A stretch of 64,000 bases of DNA from Hymenobacter sp. IS2118 (GTDB taxonomy: Bacteria; Bacteroidota; Bacteroidia; Cytophagales; Hymenobacteraceae): positions 1 to 64,000 of the forward strand of contig NZ_JNLX01000183.1 of NCBI RefSeq assembly GCF_000715495.1, written 5' to 3'. Positions within the stretch are counted from its first letter, which is position 1, and each line of letters begins with the position of its first letter. The notes under the pieces are model-generated. The model had not been told where the DNA came from and did no database searches. It was given only the letters and a program-made list of their open reading frames with translations. Positions 45,065 to 54,565 of this stretch are shown piece after piece. The translations under genes and the position numbers were made by a program.

Positions 45065-45142
45065 CATGCCGAGCGCAGCCGAGGCATCTCGCTCGCACCG
45101 CCCAACGAAGCACGCGAGAAACCTCGGCTGCGCTCGGCATGA
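45065..45142. repeat. Palindromic dispersed repeat, family A copy 1
   Basis: The outer arms ATGCCGAGCGCAGCCGAGG and its complement pair perfectly over 19 bp. The inside reads CATCTCGCTCGCACC and a more variable stretch. The same sequence, inverted and partly diverged, is at 60501-60570. Confidence 0.75.
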
Positions 45143-45279
45143 CATCCTGGGAACTACGGTCTTTTTTGCGGGGCCCTGTTTTCTTGAGATTAGAGGACTC
45201 CAGCCAGGGCTTTTGCAGAATATAACGTTGTTGCCTACGGGGCTGGCGGCTGGGAGCAGAACGGATTTCCGCGTGCCCG

Positions 45280-46956
45280 TTATTTGCCCAGCAGGGCCAG
45301 CTGCGCCGTGCTGTCGCCCACGGCGTGCAGGGCGCGCTGCAGCTCCGCGTCCTGCTCGCGCAGCACCGTGTAGTACGCTACCGTGCCGAAAGCACTGCGG
45401 GCGATGAAGGCTTTAAGCTGATTGCGCAGTAGGGGCGCGCAACGGCGCATGGCGGCCACGTCGGTGGTCACGCCATCCTGCGCGGCTTGGGCTGCCAGGC
45501 TCACCAGCTGCGCGTCGGTGATGCGGAAGGTGGCGTGAAACTGCTCGAAACGCAGGCCTTCCAGCTCCGCTTTGTGCGTCTGGTAGAAAGTCAGTGCGAA
45601 GGCCCGGGGCACGCCGTGGCTCATCAGCCGGGTGAAATAGGCGGAGTTGGCGAGCGTATCGCGGGCCACAAACACGTCGGGCATGATGCCGCCGCCGCCG
45701 TACACCACGCGGCCGTGGTCGGTGCGGAAGCGCAGCTCTTTGGCGAAATGAATGCTGTCGGCCGAAGCCAACTCGCCGCGGGCCGAGCGGCCGGTCAGCT
45801 CCTGGCTATACTCGGCGTAATTGGCGCCGTAAGGCTTTTGGATGGAGCGGCCGACGGGGGTGTAGTACCGGGCAATAGTTAGCCGCAGCTCGCCGCCATC
45901 GCTCAGGGCCATGGGCTGCTGCACGAGGCCCTTGCCAAAGGTGCGGCGACCCACGATAATGGCCCGGTCGTGGTCTTGCAGGGCGCCGGCTACCACTTCG
46001 GCCGCCGAGGCGCTGCCTTCGTCCACGAGCACCACGAGGGCGCCTTCCTCAAAATCGCCGGCCACGCGGGCGTAGGTCTGCGAGTCGTACTGGTCGCCCT
46101 TGCCGTCGGTGTACACAATCTTGCGGGAGCCGCCGATAAACTCGTCGGCCAGGCGGGTGGCGCGGTCCAGGTAGCCGCCAGGGTTGCCGCGCAAATCGAG
46201 CACCAGCCGGGTGAGGCCTTGGCGGCGCAGGTCAACCAGTGCCGTTTTGAATTCGTCGTAGGTGTTCGAGGCGAAGCGGCTCACTTTGATGTAGCCGGTC
46301 TGCTCGTCCACCAGGTATGCCGCATCGACCGAGGAGTTGGGAATGCGGCTGCGGGGGACGGATAGGATGAGCGGGCGGGCGAGGCCCCGGCGCCGGATTT
46401 CCAGCACCACGTTGCTGCCGCGCGGGCCGCGCAGCAGCTCAGTAAGGCGCAGGGTGCTCAGGCGGGCCCCCGAAACCCGCTTGTTGGCAACGCTCAGCAC
46501 CTGGTCGCCGGGCAGGATGCCGGCCTGCTCGGCGGGGCCGCCGCTGAGCGGGGCCACTACGGTCATGGTATCGCGAAAGAGGTTGAACTCGATGCCCACG
46601 CCATCAAAGTCGCTTTGCAGGAAGGAATCAGCCTTTTCGCGGTCGCGGGCCGGGATGTACACGGAATGCGGGTCGAGCTTTTCCAGCATTTGCACCACGG
46701 CGTAGTCGGCCAGCTGCTCGGTGTCGACGGAATCGGCATAGTCGCGGTCGATGTAGCTGAGAATCTCCTTAAAGCGGAGATAGCCCCGGGCCGTCGCGTC
46801 GGGGTTGTTGGCCGAAGGCCGAAACGGGTTGTTGGCCACCAAAAAGCCGCAGGAAGTGGCCAGCAGCAACATTACAGCCTGCCGCCACCAGCCGCGCCGC
46901 CACCCCGAAGCAGCCGGCCGGCCAGTATCTGGAGCAGCGAAAAAAGGGGCAGACAT
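45280..46956 (-). CDS. C-terminal processing protease (S41 family)
   Basis: A 558-residue periplasmic serine protease of the CtpA/Tsp group, which trims proteins from their C-terminal ends. One membrane anchor (AVMLLLATSCGFLV, about 28-41) precedes a helical region, a PDZ domain (about 110-210, GGPAEQAGILPGDQVLSVAN) and the catalytic domain with LVLDLRGNPGGYLDRA, DEGSASAAEVVAGAL (nucleophile Ser) and GRRTFGKGLVQQ (base Lys). The long C-terminal part, about 150 residues, is an extension often seen in this family in Bacteroidota. It is a single gene, divergent from the secretion operon, with a TAAATTTG box upstream. Confidence 0.94.
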   Translation of the reverse strand: MSAPFFAAPDTGRPAASGWRRGWWRQAVMLLLATSCGFLVANNPFRPSANNPDATARGYLRFKEILSYIDRDYADSVDTEQLADYAVVQMLEKLDPHSVYIPARDREKADSFLQSDFDGVGIEFNLFRDTMTVVAPLSGGPAEQAGILPGDQVLSVANKRVSGARLSTLRLTELLRGPRGSNVVLEIRRRGLARPLILSVPRSRIPNSSVDAAYLVDEQTGYIKVSRFASNTYDEFKTALVDLRRQGLTRLVLDLRGNPGGYLDRATRLADEFIGGSRKIVYTDGKGDQYDSQTYARVAGDFEEGALVVLVDEGSASAAEVVAGALQDHDRAIIVGRRTFGKGLVQQPMALSDGGELRLTIARYYTPVGRSIQKPYGANYAEYSQELTGRSARGELASADSIHFAKELRFRTDHGRVVYGGGGIMPDVFVARDTLANSAYFTRLMSHGVPRAFALTFYQTHKAELEGLRFEQFHATFRITDAQLVSLAAQAAQDGVTTDVAAMRRCAPLLRNQLKAFIARSAFGTVAYYTVLREQDAELQRALHAVGDSTAQLALLGK

Positions 46957-47002
46957 GAAGTGGGTAAAGGTGTAGGCGAATACTATTGCGGTGGATGGAC
47001 AC

Positions 47003-47010
47003 CAAATTTA
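47003..47010 (-). promoter_or_regulatory. -7 box (TAAATTTG) of the S41 protease gene
   Basis: Exact TAnnTTTG match on the minus strand. A TTG lies 16 bp further upstream (47027-47029), slightly closer than the usual spacing. Confidence 0.45.
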
Positions 47011-47218
47011 TTACAATTTTGGTCGGCAAGTATTCGAAAAGTGCTCAATATTGGTATTTCACCAATCAATGCAATCGTTTACCTTTATAAGGTAAATTAA
47101 TTGGCGTTCTGAAGGGTGTGCCACTTGTGGGTAGTGCTGAAACTGATGGTACTCAACGGGTAGGAAGCCAGCCACTAGCTGGCGTTGCGCACCAACGAGG
47201 TAAATGCTGACTTTACGT

Positions 47219-47256
47219 AAAAAAGGGTTGACCCGCGTGAGGTCAACCCTTGTGAA
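47219..47256 (-). terminator. Terminator of the three-gene secretion operon
   Basis: On the minus strand, AAGGGTTGACC and GGTCAACCCTT pair around a short loop and run into TTTTTTACG. It follows the PID-CTERM-like gene by about 30 bp. Confidence 0.85.
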
Positions 47257-47283
47257 ATTACAGAAACTGTTCTTTTGCCGGAT

Positions 47284-47523
47284 TCACCGCCGCCGCGCCT
47301 GTCGCAGCCGCCGCACCGCATAACCAACTCCCCCGAGGAGAAGCAGCGAGACCCCCGCATCAATCGGAACGGCGGCTGGCCCCTGCGGTCCTCCCTGGTC
47401 AGGCTGGGCCGCAACCGTTGAAACGGCCAGCAGGCTGAGAGCTATAAATAGTCTTGCCACGCGCCAGTTGGTGCCCCCGGCACGGGGCCGGAAGCACGCT
47501 GGTGGAACTGAAAATTCGTTCAT
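47284..47523 (-). CDS. Small PID-CTERM-like secreted protein
   Basis: A 79-residue protein. After a signal-like segment (VARLFIALSLLAVSTVAAQ) and a Gln/Gly/Pro-rich spacer, it ends with VPIDAGVSLLLLGGVGYAVR and the basic tail RLRQARRR. The pattern P-I-D-x-G, a hydrophobic span and a basic tail is that of PID-CTERM sorting tails, short C-terminal anchors found in Bacteroidota and analogous to PEP-CTERM. The gene starts 6 bp after the stop of the 1956-residue T9SS protein, so they are cotranscribed. Its partner sorting enzyme is not in the window. The N-terminal 20 residues look atypical, and the start may lie further in. Confidence 0.75.
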   Translation of the reverse strand: MNEFSVPPACFRPRAGGTNWRVARLFIALSLLAVSTVAAQPDQGGPQGPAAVPIDAGVSLLLLGGVGYAVRRLRQARRR

Positions 47524-47529
47524 AATGAG

Positions 47530-50500
47530 TTAGTTTAGAATTATTCTACGTGTTAGCACCCCATGGGCCGTGGTGAGCCGCACAGTGTAGACGCCGGTGG
47601 CCAGGCCCGCAGTGGGCACTACCAGTCGCAAGCTGCCCGTGGCCGGTGCGGCGCTCGGGCCGGCAGCGCCGTAAACGCGCTGGCCAATACTGTTCAGCAC
47701 GTCGAGCTGCGTCCGGGATAGCGCGGTGGGCGGGCCTAGCAGCACCACTTGCACCGCCGAGCCAAGCGTAGTGGGGCTAGGGTACACCTGCAGCTCCGTA
47801 AACGGTTGATTGCCGGCTGTCGTGGCCAATGGGCGCTGCACATTGAGGTGCAGAACGAAGCGGGTAGCCGTCAGGCCCTTGGCCAACTCCGCGGTGTAGG
47901 GACCGGTGCGCAGGTTGTGCCAGCTACCATTCTGCCGGTCCTCGAGCACCAGCGTGGTGTTGGCTGGGAAATTGACGAGGCGCTGCGGACGGAATACGAA
48001 CGAGCCAGCTGCGGGGGCAAACACGCCTAACGGCAACACTTGGGACTGTTCGTCATCGGGCAGCCCCTGAATGCTGAGGTTCTGTGCGCCGGCCTGGTGG
48101 TAAAGCGTGGGCTGCAGCCCGGTGTTGAGTACCACTTTCAGGGCATCTAACCGGCTATCAAACCCACTGGTAGCGCCTGTTTGCCGATACACGAAGAACA
48201 CGTCGGACAGGCCTTTGCCGCCGGCCGCTTGCAGCGCCAGCTCCAGCAAGGGCCGGCTGTCGGTGGTGCGATACTGAACGGGGTTGACATAGGCCGTTTC
48301 GCGGGCCGCGTTGGTGAACGTGAGCGTGGGCGCGCCGCTGCTCACCCGGCCAAAAAAACCCTGGCCCGAAGCCACTAGGTTGGCCCCGTCCGGTCCAATG
48401 CCGTTCACGTAGCTTACATAAGAACCCGCGTACGGCCCGCTGCTCCGAAACACATACAGGGCATTATCCATCCCGACGGGAAGTGCCAGGTTGTTCCAGT
48501 TCAGCGGAGCCGGGTAGGGGTTGCCCAGCAGGTGCCAGCCCGAGCTGGCCAGGCCGCCAGTAGTGAGCGCCACCGTTTGGTTGCCGTTGTGCAGCGTACC
48601 CGTCAGGCTTAGCGTGGTGGGTGCCAGGTTCACGGTGTAGCCGCGGCCGGGTTCCAGCGCGTCGGTCAGGGCCGGGGACTGCCAGCCCCGGTCAAAGGTG
48701 CCGCTGGTGGCCGTCAGGCGCTGCTCATCAAAGGTGAACACCGTGGGATACGGCGTTACCGCGGCGGGATTGTTTGCCGTATTGTAGGCAAGGTTGACCG
48801 TGGGAGGCGGTGCGCCCGGACCACGCAAAGCGGCCACCGTGGCTCCGGCTCCTGTTACGGGCGAAGCAAAATGCCGGTAGCCCCGGCCCGGGTTCAGGGA
48901 GCCGTCGACGTAGCGCCGGGCCGTAGCCGCGCCCGTTACGATGCCCCCGCCCACCGGATTCACCACCATGGCCGTGCCGGTGGCGTCGGATTCCAGGGTC
49001 AGGTTGCCCCCCGATGCCAGGTTGCCAGCCGTGAGCAGCAGCCGCTGCTGCACGCCCAGGGCTGTTTGGAGCGTCACGCCAGCCGGGTTGTTCACCGTGA
49101 GATTGGCCACGCGCAGCCCGCGGCTGCCGCCCAGCGTTTGGGCGGTGGTGCCCTCGCACAGCAGGGTGCTGGCGGTGGCGTTCACGGTACCATTGCTGGT
49201 GAGGTCGCCCCGCAGCGACAAGGTGCCGTTGATGGTGAGCGTGGCACCGCTGGCCACCGTCAGGTGGAGCACCGTGGGCGTGCCCGCACCCAGCACCGGG
49301 TAGGTGTTGCGCCCAGCGGGAATCATTACGACGCTCGTGCTGATGGGCACGAGGCCACAGCTCCAGTTGGCCGGCTCAAACCAGTTGTTGTTGGCCGTGC
49401 CCAGCCAAGTGTACACACCGGCGGCCGTCACGGTCAGGTCGCTGCCGTTGTCGGGGCCCGAGGTGGTGGGCTGACTCCCTACCACCCGAATGCGGTAGCC
49501 GCTGCCCGCCAGCGTAGCTGCGGGCAGGGTGGCCGCAATGGTGCCTCCGCCCGTGCCCGCCAGCGTGCCAATGGCCACCGGGCTCCCGAAAGCCCCGCTG
49601 GCGTTGGAAAGCTGGGCCGTGAACACGTTGCCGGCCGTGAAATTCGCCGCTGTGAAGGGCACGCTGATGGGGTTGCCCGCGCAGAAGCTGCCATTGATGG
49701 CCGACGTTTGGACGCTGGCCACGGCCGCGGGCGCATTCACCACTACGGTAGTGCTCGCCGTGGTGGTGCACCCATTCAGCGTTATCAGCACCGAGTAGGT
49801 GCCCGCATTGGTCGCGGTGGCGCCGCTAATCGTTTGGTTGGGCCCGGACGCGGAGAAGTTGTTTGGGCCGGACCAGGCATAGGTAGCACCGGTGATGCCA
49901 GTGGCCGAGAGCGAGATGGGCGAACCAGTGGCGACCGGCGAGTTGGAGCCCGCCGAAGCCCCGCTCAGGTTGGTAATTGTGAGCGCCGAGCCGTTGTTGT
50001 TGCTCGTGATGGCCGGGTTGGAACTCACCAGGCGGATGCGGTAGCCGCTGCCTGCGGCCGTACCGGCCGGAATCGTGACGCTGAGCGTGCCGGCCGCAGC
50101 GGCCGTAGCGCTTCTGGTGCCGATAATGACGGGATTACCCGCCGGGAAATTGCCACCGACATTCGAGAGCACCGCCGAAATCGTATTTCCCGCATTGAAA
50201 TCCGGGCCACTAGCAGTGTAGTTTAGTGTGTAGGACGAACCAGCGCACAACGGTCCGGCCAGCGCGGTCAGAGCGAGGGTAGTGACCGGTGCGGCGGGCG
50301 TCACCGTTACCGGCACCGTCGCCGCCGCCGAACAGCCAGCCGCGTTGGTCACGGTCAGGGTATACGTGCCCGACATCGCGGGCGTAGCATTGGCCAACTG
50401 GGGGTTTTGGGCCGTGCTGAAAACACCACTGCTGCCACCATTAGTGTACTGCACCGTCCAGGTGTAGGAATTGCCGGTGGCAGCCGGGCCACCCAGCAAC

Positions 50501-53400
50501 GAAATAGTGCCGCCTTCCGGTACCGGCGAGTTGCTGCCGGCCGTGGGAGCCGGGGGCGCGTTGAGGGTAATATTCGAGCCGTTGTTGTTGCTCACGATAG
50601 TGCTCGGGTTGGAGCCTACCAGCCGGATGCGATAGCCCGTGCCCAGGGCCGTGCCGCTGGGCACGGTGGCCGTGAGCGAGCCGTTGCCCAAGCCGCTAAA
50701 GCTCACCGAGCCAATAGTAACCGGAGTGGTAAAAACGCCCGTCGCGCTCGAAAGCTGCGCCGTGAGCGTGTTGCCGCTCGGGAACGGATTGCCGGCTACC
50801 GAGAAGCTGATGGAGCGCGGCGCGGCCAGGCAAACAGGGCCGGCAAAGGTCGTCATCGTCAGTATCGGGTCCGTCGAGGGCTGCACCGTCACGTCCACGA
50901 AGCTGCTGAAGCTGCAGCTACCCAAGGTCACATTCACGGAGTAGCGCGCTACACCGGGCGTGGTGGTGCTGGTGGTGGGGCTCTGCTGAGACGAGCTGAA
51001 ACCGGGGCCGCTCCAGGCATAGGTGGCGCCAGTAATGGTTGGCGTCACGCTCAGGTTGATGGGCGCACCGTTGGCCACCGACGCCGGGCCGGTGGCCTGG
51101 CTCACCGGCGTGGTGTTAATGGTCAGGTTGGCCCCGTTGTTGGCGCCGGTTACGGCCGGGTTGGAGGCTACCACGCGCACGCGATAGCCCGTGCCGGCAG
51201 GCGTTGTGAGCGGAAGGGTACCAACCAGCGTGCCGCCGTTTGCACTCACCGCGCCCGAGAGCGTGCCGAACACCGGCGCATTGGCTGCAAACGCGCCGCT
51301 GGCATTCGAAAGCTGCAAGCCGTAAGTATTGCCGGCCCCAAAATCAGCCGTATTGGTGCTGAACGGAACCGTTATAGTGTTGCCCGCGCAAAAAGCCGTT
51401 GGCGAAATAGTACCCGTGGCAATTGCCGGCGGGTACGTGTAGCTAGCCGTTGAGCACGCCGTGCCGGCGGCCGTCGTCACGCAAATCGAGCCGTTGCTGC
51501 CGCCCGCCGGAGCCGCTACCGTCAGGCTGGTAGCGGTGTTGTTGGTGATGGTGCCGGCCGCCGTGCCGTTGAAGCGCACCAGCGAAGCCCCTCCCAGGCC
51601 CGTGCCCGTAATGGTAACCAGGGTGCCCGCCGGTCCGGTTTTAGGCGTGAAATCGGTGATGACTGGACCCACACAGTTGAAGTAGAACACCCCGGCATTG
51701 GTGAGTTGAATGCCCTGCGAAATAGTAGGCAGCAACAGGCGCAGGCGCAGGCCGCGCACGTTATTTCGCACCGTCGCGAAGGTGCGCTTCACCAGCACTG
51801 GCGCGGTCTGATTAGCCGCCAGCGTTGCTGAATACGAGTCGATGATATTCCAGGTGCTCAGGTCGGTAGATGTTTCCACTTCCAGTGTGTAGTTCACGGT
51901 GGTGCCGTTCACGTTCTGCAGGTGCAGCTGCACCTCGGAAATGGGGCGTAGGGCAGTGCCCAAATCTACTTGCGCATAGTACGTGTTGAAGAAAGCTCCC
52001 GTGTTAGCAGGCACGACTGAGCCATTGAAGATTTGCTCTATTGTGGTACCCGCAAAGGCATTGCTACCGTAGCTGGCCACCGGCCGGCCGGCGGCGTAGT
52101 TTTCGGAGCTGGCGCAACCGCTCTTGGTGAAGCTGCGGTTCAGCACCTGGCTCCAGCGGTTGGTGGCATCGCGGACGCGCACAAACAGCCGGTGCGGCCC
52201 ATCGCTGAGCCCGCTCAAATCAGCCACCATGTTCAGGGCCGCCAGCGTAGTCGCTGGCGTGGCAATGGGAACGTTGGTGGCGCTGCCGTAGCCTGGGTCG
52301 GTATCAACGTAGTACTCGGCTTTGTTCAGGTTCGGCGCGGCGGCGAGACCGGGGCCATCCACGTAAAAAAGGCGGCTCTGGGTCTGACTCCACTTATTGG
52401 CCACATCGCGGACGCGGTAAAACAAGGTGTGGAAGCCCACTGGCAGCGCACCCAGCCCTACCGCAAAGCTTACCCCCGTGGCGTTGATGCCGCCGCCCGT
52501 GATGGCCACGGCCGTGCCCGCGCCATGGCCGGGGTCGGTGTCTACGAAGTATTCCAGCGCCGCTAGGTTGGCGGGTGCCGCCGTGGCCGTGGCCGGCTCT
52601 TTGTAAAAAATCTGGCGGTAGGTCTGGCTCCAGCGGCCGCTGACGTCGCGCGAGCGCACCGAGAGCGAGTGGAAACCGGGCGTCACACTGCCTAGGCTGG
52701 CCGTGAAAGCCACGCCCGCCGCATTGGTGCCGCCCCCTGTAATGGCCACGGCTGTACCGGCGCCATAGCCGGGGTCGGCATCAATGAAATACTCGGCGCC
52801 CGCCAGGGCCGGCGTGGCGGCGGTACTGGTGGCCGGCTCTTTGTAAAAAATCTGGCGGTAGGTCTGGCTCCAGCGGCCGCTGACGTCGCGCGAGCGCACC
52901 GAGAGCGAGTGGAAACCGGGCGTCACACTGCCTAAGCTGGCCGTGAAAGCCACGCCCGCCGCATTGGTGCCGCCCCCTGTAATGGCCACGGCCGTACCGG
53001 CGCCATAGCCGGGGTCGGCATCAATGAAATACTCAGCGCCCGCCAGGGCCGGCGCGGCGGCGGTACTGGTGGCTGGCTCCTTATAAAAAAGCTGCCGCGC
53101 AGTCTGGCTCCAGTTGTTGGTGCCCGCCCGCGAGCGGACCGATAAGGTATGAAAGCCTGCTGGCAGCGCGCTCAGGCTGATGGGGAAGTTCAGGCCGCCG
53201 CGCGTGGCGGAGGGCGCACCAGTCAGCGTCACGGCTGTGGCGAGGCCGTGGCCGGGGTCAGCGTCGATGAAATACTCCACCCGGTCGAGGTTAGGGGCGG
53301 GGGTTTGGGCGTGCAGGGTGGGGGCCAGCAAGGCGCCCACCGCCGCCAGCAGCATCCTTAGGCCTGGCCCAAGATGCTGTGTCGTACGCAGAAAGTCCAT
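47530..53400 (-). CDS. Large T9SS-secreted repeat protein with IPT/Ig-like domains
   Basis: A 1956-residue secreted protein. The signal peptide (LLAAVGALLAPTLHA, about 17-31) is followed by five tandem 80-residue repeats (about 36-430) of the type EYFIDADPGYGAGTAV, then FHSLSVRSRD and WSQTYRQIFYKEP, known from other Bacteroidota surface proteins. After a discoidin-like stretch comes an IPT/TIG domain (VITDFTPKTGPAGTLVTITG), several Ig/PKD-like modules (TVTNAAGCSAAATVPVTVTP type), a glycan-binding-like region and a sorting domain (VYPSPTTLGSAVQVVLLGPP to RRIILN). Repeats two and three are nearly identical at the DNA level. It is preceded 45 bp upstream by the beta-helix gene and is its likely operon partner. 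Confidence 0.9.
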   Translation of the reverse strand: MDFLRTTQHLGPGLRMLLAAVGALLAPTLHAQTPAPNLDRVEYFIDADPGHGLATAVTLTGAPSATRGGLNFPISLSALPAGFHTLSVRSRAGTNNWSQTARQLFYKEPATSTAAAPALAGAEYFIDADPGYGAGTAVAITGGGTNAAGVAFTASLGSVTPGFHSLSVRSRDVSGRWSQTYRQIFYKEPATSTAATPALAGAEYFIDADPGYGAGTAVAITGGGTNAAGVAFTASLGSVTPGFHSLSVRSRDVSGRWSQTYRQIFYKEPATATAAPANLAALEYFVDTDPGHGAGTAVAITGGGINATGVSFAVGLGALPVGFHTLFYRVRDVANKWSQTQSRLFYVDGPGLAAAPNLNKAEYYVDTDPGYGSATNVPIATPATTLAALNMVADLSGLSDGPHRLFVRVRDATNRWSQVLNRSFTKSGCASSENYAAGRPVASYGSNAFAGTTIEQIFNGSVVPANTGAFFNTYYAQVDLGTALRPISEVQLHLQNVNGTTVNYTLEVETSTDLSTWNIIDSYSATLAANQTAPVLVKRTFATVRNNVRGLRLRLLLPTISQGIQLTNAGVFYFNCVGPVITDFTPKTGPAGTLVTITGTGLGGASLVRFNGTAAGTITNNTATSLTVAAPAGGSNGSICVTTAAGTACSTASYTYPPAIATGTISPTAFCAGNTITVPFSTNTADFGAGNTYGLQLSNASGAFAANAPVFGTLSGAVSANGGTLVGTLPLTTPAGTGYRVRVVASNPAVTGANNGANLTINTTPVSQATGPASVANGAPINLSVTPTITGATYAWSGPGFSSSQQSPTTSTTTPGVARYSVNVTLGSCSFSSFVDVTVQPSTDPILTMTTFAGPVCLAAPRSISFSVAGNPFPSGNTLTAQLSSATGVFTTPVTIGSVSFSGLGNGSLTATVPSGTALGTGYRIRLVGSNPSTIVSNNNGSNITLNAPPAPTAGSNSPVPEGGTISLLGGPAATGNSYTWTVQYTNGGSSGVFSTAQNPQLANATPAMSGTYTLTVTNAAGCSAAATVPVTVTPAAPVTTLALTALAGPLCAGSSYTLNYTASGPDFNAGNTISAVLSNVGGNFPAGNPVIIGTRSATAAAAGTLSVTIPAGTAAGSGYRIRLVSSNPAITSNNNGSALTITNLSGASAGSNSPVATGSPISLSATGITGATYAWSGPNNFSASGPNQTISGATATNAGTYSVLITLNGCTTTASTTVVVNAPAAVASVQTSAINGSFCAGNPISVPFTAANFTAGNVFTAQLSNASGAFGSPVAIGTLAGTGGGTIAATLPAATLAGSGYRIRVVGSQPTTSGPDNGSDLTVTAAGVYTWLGTANNNWFEPANWSCGLVPISTSVVMIPAGRNTYPVLGAGTPTVLHLTVASGATLTINGTLSLRGDLTSNGTVNATASTLLCEGTTAQTLGGSRGLRVANLTVNNPAGVTLQTALGVQQRLLLTAGNLASGGNLTLESDATGTAMVVNPVGGGIVTGAATARRYVDGSLNPGRGYRHFASPVTGAGATVAALRGPGAPPPTVNLAYNTANNPAAVTPYPTVFTFDEQRLTATSGTFDRGWQSPALTDALEPGRGYTVNLAPTTLSLTGTLHNGNQTVALTTGGLASSGWHLLGNPYPAPLNWNNLALPVGMDNALYVFRSSGPYAGSYVSYVNGIGPDGANLVASGQGFFGRVSSGAPTLTFTNAARETAYVNPVQYRTTDSRPLLELALQAAGGKGLSDVFFVYRQTGATSGFDSRLDALKVVLNTGLQPTLYHQAGAQNLSIQGLPDDEQSQVLPLGVFAPAAGSFVFRPQRLVNFPANTTLVLEDRQNGSWHNLRTGPYTAELAKGLTATRFVLHLNVQRPLATTAGNQPFTELQVYPSPTTLGSAVQVVLLGPPTALSRTQLDVLNSIGQRVYGAAGPSAAPATGSLRLVVPTAGLATGVYTVRLTTAHGVLTRRIILN
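52591..53070 (-). repeat. Recent 240-bp tandem duplication inside the T9SS gene
   Basis: Two consecutive 240-bp units (52591-52830 and 52831-53070) differ at only a handful of positions; the stretch 52621-52680 is identical to 52861-52920. The flanking repeats of the same protein family are clearly more diverged. Confidence 0.9.
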
Positions 53401-53445
53401 GATACAGTCAGACGGGAGGAAACGCCCGCTAAGGCGCTGCCCACT

Positions 53446-54486
53446 CTAGTTGTTGGACCGGGTACTGATAGTGGCGTTGAGCGTGTTGCCCGACACCGAC
53501 TGGTTAAATTCATAGATAGCAGGCACGTTCGGGATTCCGGCCACGCGGTAAGGAACCGCCCCGCCGTAGGCGCCGATGTTGCCGCCGCTCTCGCCTGTTC
53601 CAGTGGCCGGGCTGCCCGCTTTTAGCTGAAATGCTCCGTCGGTGGAAGCCGTGCCACCCACGAAAATGGCCGAAGGCGAAACGTTCTGCTGGTTATTGTT
53701 GGCCGTGCCAAACTGCGGACCGCCACTGATGTTATAGCTGGTCACGTTGTTGCGCTTGTTGAACGTGGCAGTAGCGGAGGTGTAGGTTAGAATATTGTTT
53801 TTGATGACGGCGTTGTCTACGTCAATGGTGTAACCATTATTCCCCGTCAGGTCACCGATGACGTTGTTAGCAATGATGATGTTATTCATATTACTATACT
53901 GTCCCGATGCAGTGTTGATACTAGCGAAGGCAAGAATGTTGCTGCTGATGCTGATGTTGCTGACAGTCGTGCTTGAGCCGGGATAGAATGAGATACCGCC
54001 AGATTCGAAGTAATTCTGACGCACTAGTACGTTGCTTACGGAAACAGTAGCACCAGTGGTAATATTATAGCCGATGTAGGTTGTGGTGAGCTTGTTGCGC
54101 TCTACCACCACGTCGCTGGCCGTGATGCCCATTGTGCTGATGTCGCAGCCCGTGATGCGGGAGCCAGTACTACCCACTCCAAACTGTACTGTGCCCACCA
54201 ACGACTCTGCAGCGGTGAGCTGCAGGCCCGGATTCTGGGCCAGGAAGTAACCGTTGCCGATGATAGTGAGCCGCTTGGTAGAGTTCAGACTACCATAGCT
54301 GATGCCGCTGGGCTCCAGGTAGATAATGTCGCCGTTGCTGGCCGCGTCGTGGGCGGCTTGCAGAGTAGTGTAGATACTAGTCCCCGTGATGCCGGTATTA
54401 TTTACCCGGCGGATGGTTTGGGCTTGGCCAGTGAGGGCGGTGGCCACGGCCAGCACCAAGAGGAAAGTGGTGAAAAGACTTTTCAT
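53446..54486 (-). CDS. Secreted right-handed beta-helix repeat protein
   Basis: A 346-residue secreted protein. The signal peptide is MKSLFTTFLLVLAVATALTG, ending near QAQ. The start of the helix is RVNNTGITGTSIYTTLQAAH, with ASNGDIIYLEPSG, as in parallel beta-helix polysaccharide-binding or lyase-like folds. Repeated turns rich in N, I, V and S follow (SNISISSNILAFAS, MNNIIIANNVIGDL, DNAVIKNNILTY). The end (VPAIYEFNQSV, then ATISTRSNN) is typical of these Bacteroidota beta-helix proteins, and no T9SS sorting domain is present. No catalytic residues can be assigned. It is the first gene of the three-gene operon and has a promoter at 54534-54565. Confidence 0.85.
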   Translation of the reverse strand: MKSLFTTFLLVLAVATALTGQAQTIRRVNNTGITGTSIYTTLQAAHDAASNGDIIYLEPSGISYGSLNSTKRLTIIGNGYFLAQNPGLQLTAAESLVGTVQFGVGSTGSRITGCDISTMGITASDVVVERNKLTTTYIGYNITTGATVSVSNVLVRQNYFESGGISFYPGSSTTVSNISISSNILAFASINTASGQYSNMNNIIIANNVIGDLTGNNGYTIDVDNAVIKNNILTYTSATATFNKRNNVTSYNISGGPQFGTANNNQQNVSPSAIFVGGTASTDGAFQLKAGSPATGTGESGGNIGAYGGAVPYRVAGIPNVPAIYEFNQSVSGNTLNATISTRSNN

Positions 54487-54533
54487 GGGAAGCAGGGAAA
54501 ATGGGTTGATGGAAAAAAAAGTGAAATTAAAAA

Positions 54534-54565
54534 CACAAATACTTTATTAACAATGCTTTATGCAA
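54534..54565 (-). promoter_or_regulatory. Promoter of the three-gene secretion operon
   Basis: On the minus strand: TTG (54563-54565), a 21-bp spacer and TATTTGTG (54534-54541), a one-mismatch TAnnTTTG. It lies about 50 bp ahead of the beta-helix start codon. Confidence 0.55.

Larger units (their letters stand above)
46957..47283. other. Intergenic region between the S41 protease and the secretion operon
   Basis: It holds the -7 box of the protease gene (47003-47010) and the terminator that ends the minus-strand operon (47219-47256). The AT-rich part from about 47040 to 47105 has no recognised feature. Confidence 0.55.

Noticed and set aside
52591..53070. Tandem repeat as a CRISPR or minisatellite
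   Set aside because: The 240-bp units are in frame and encode a protein repeat, so they belong to the coding sequence.
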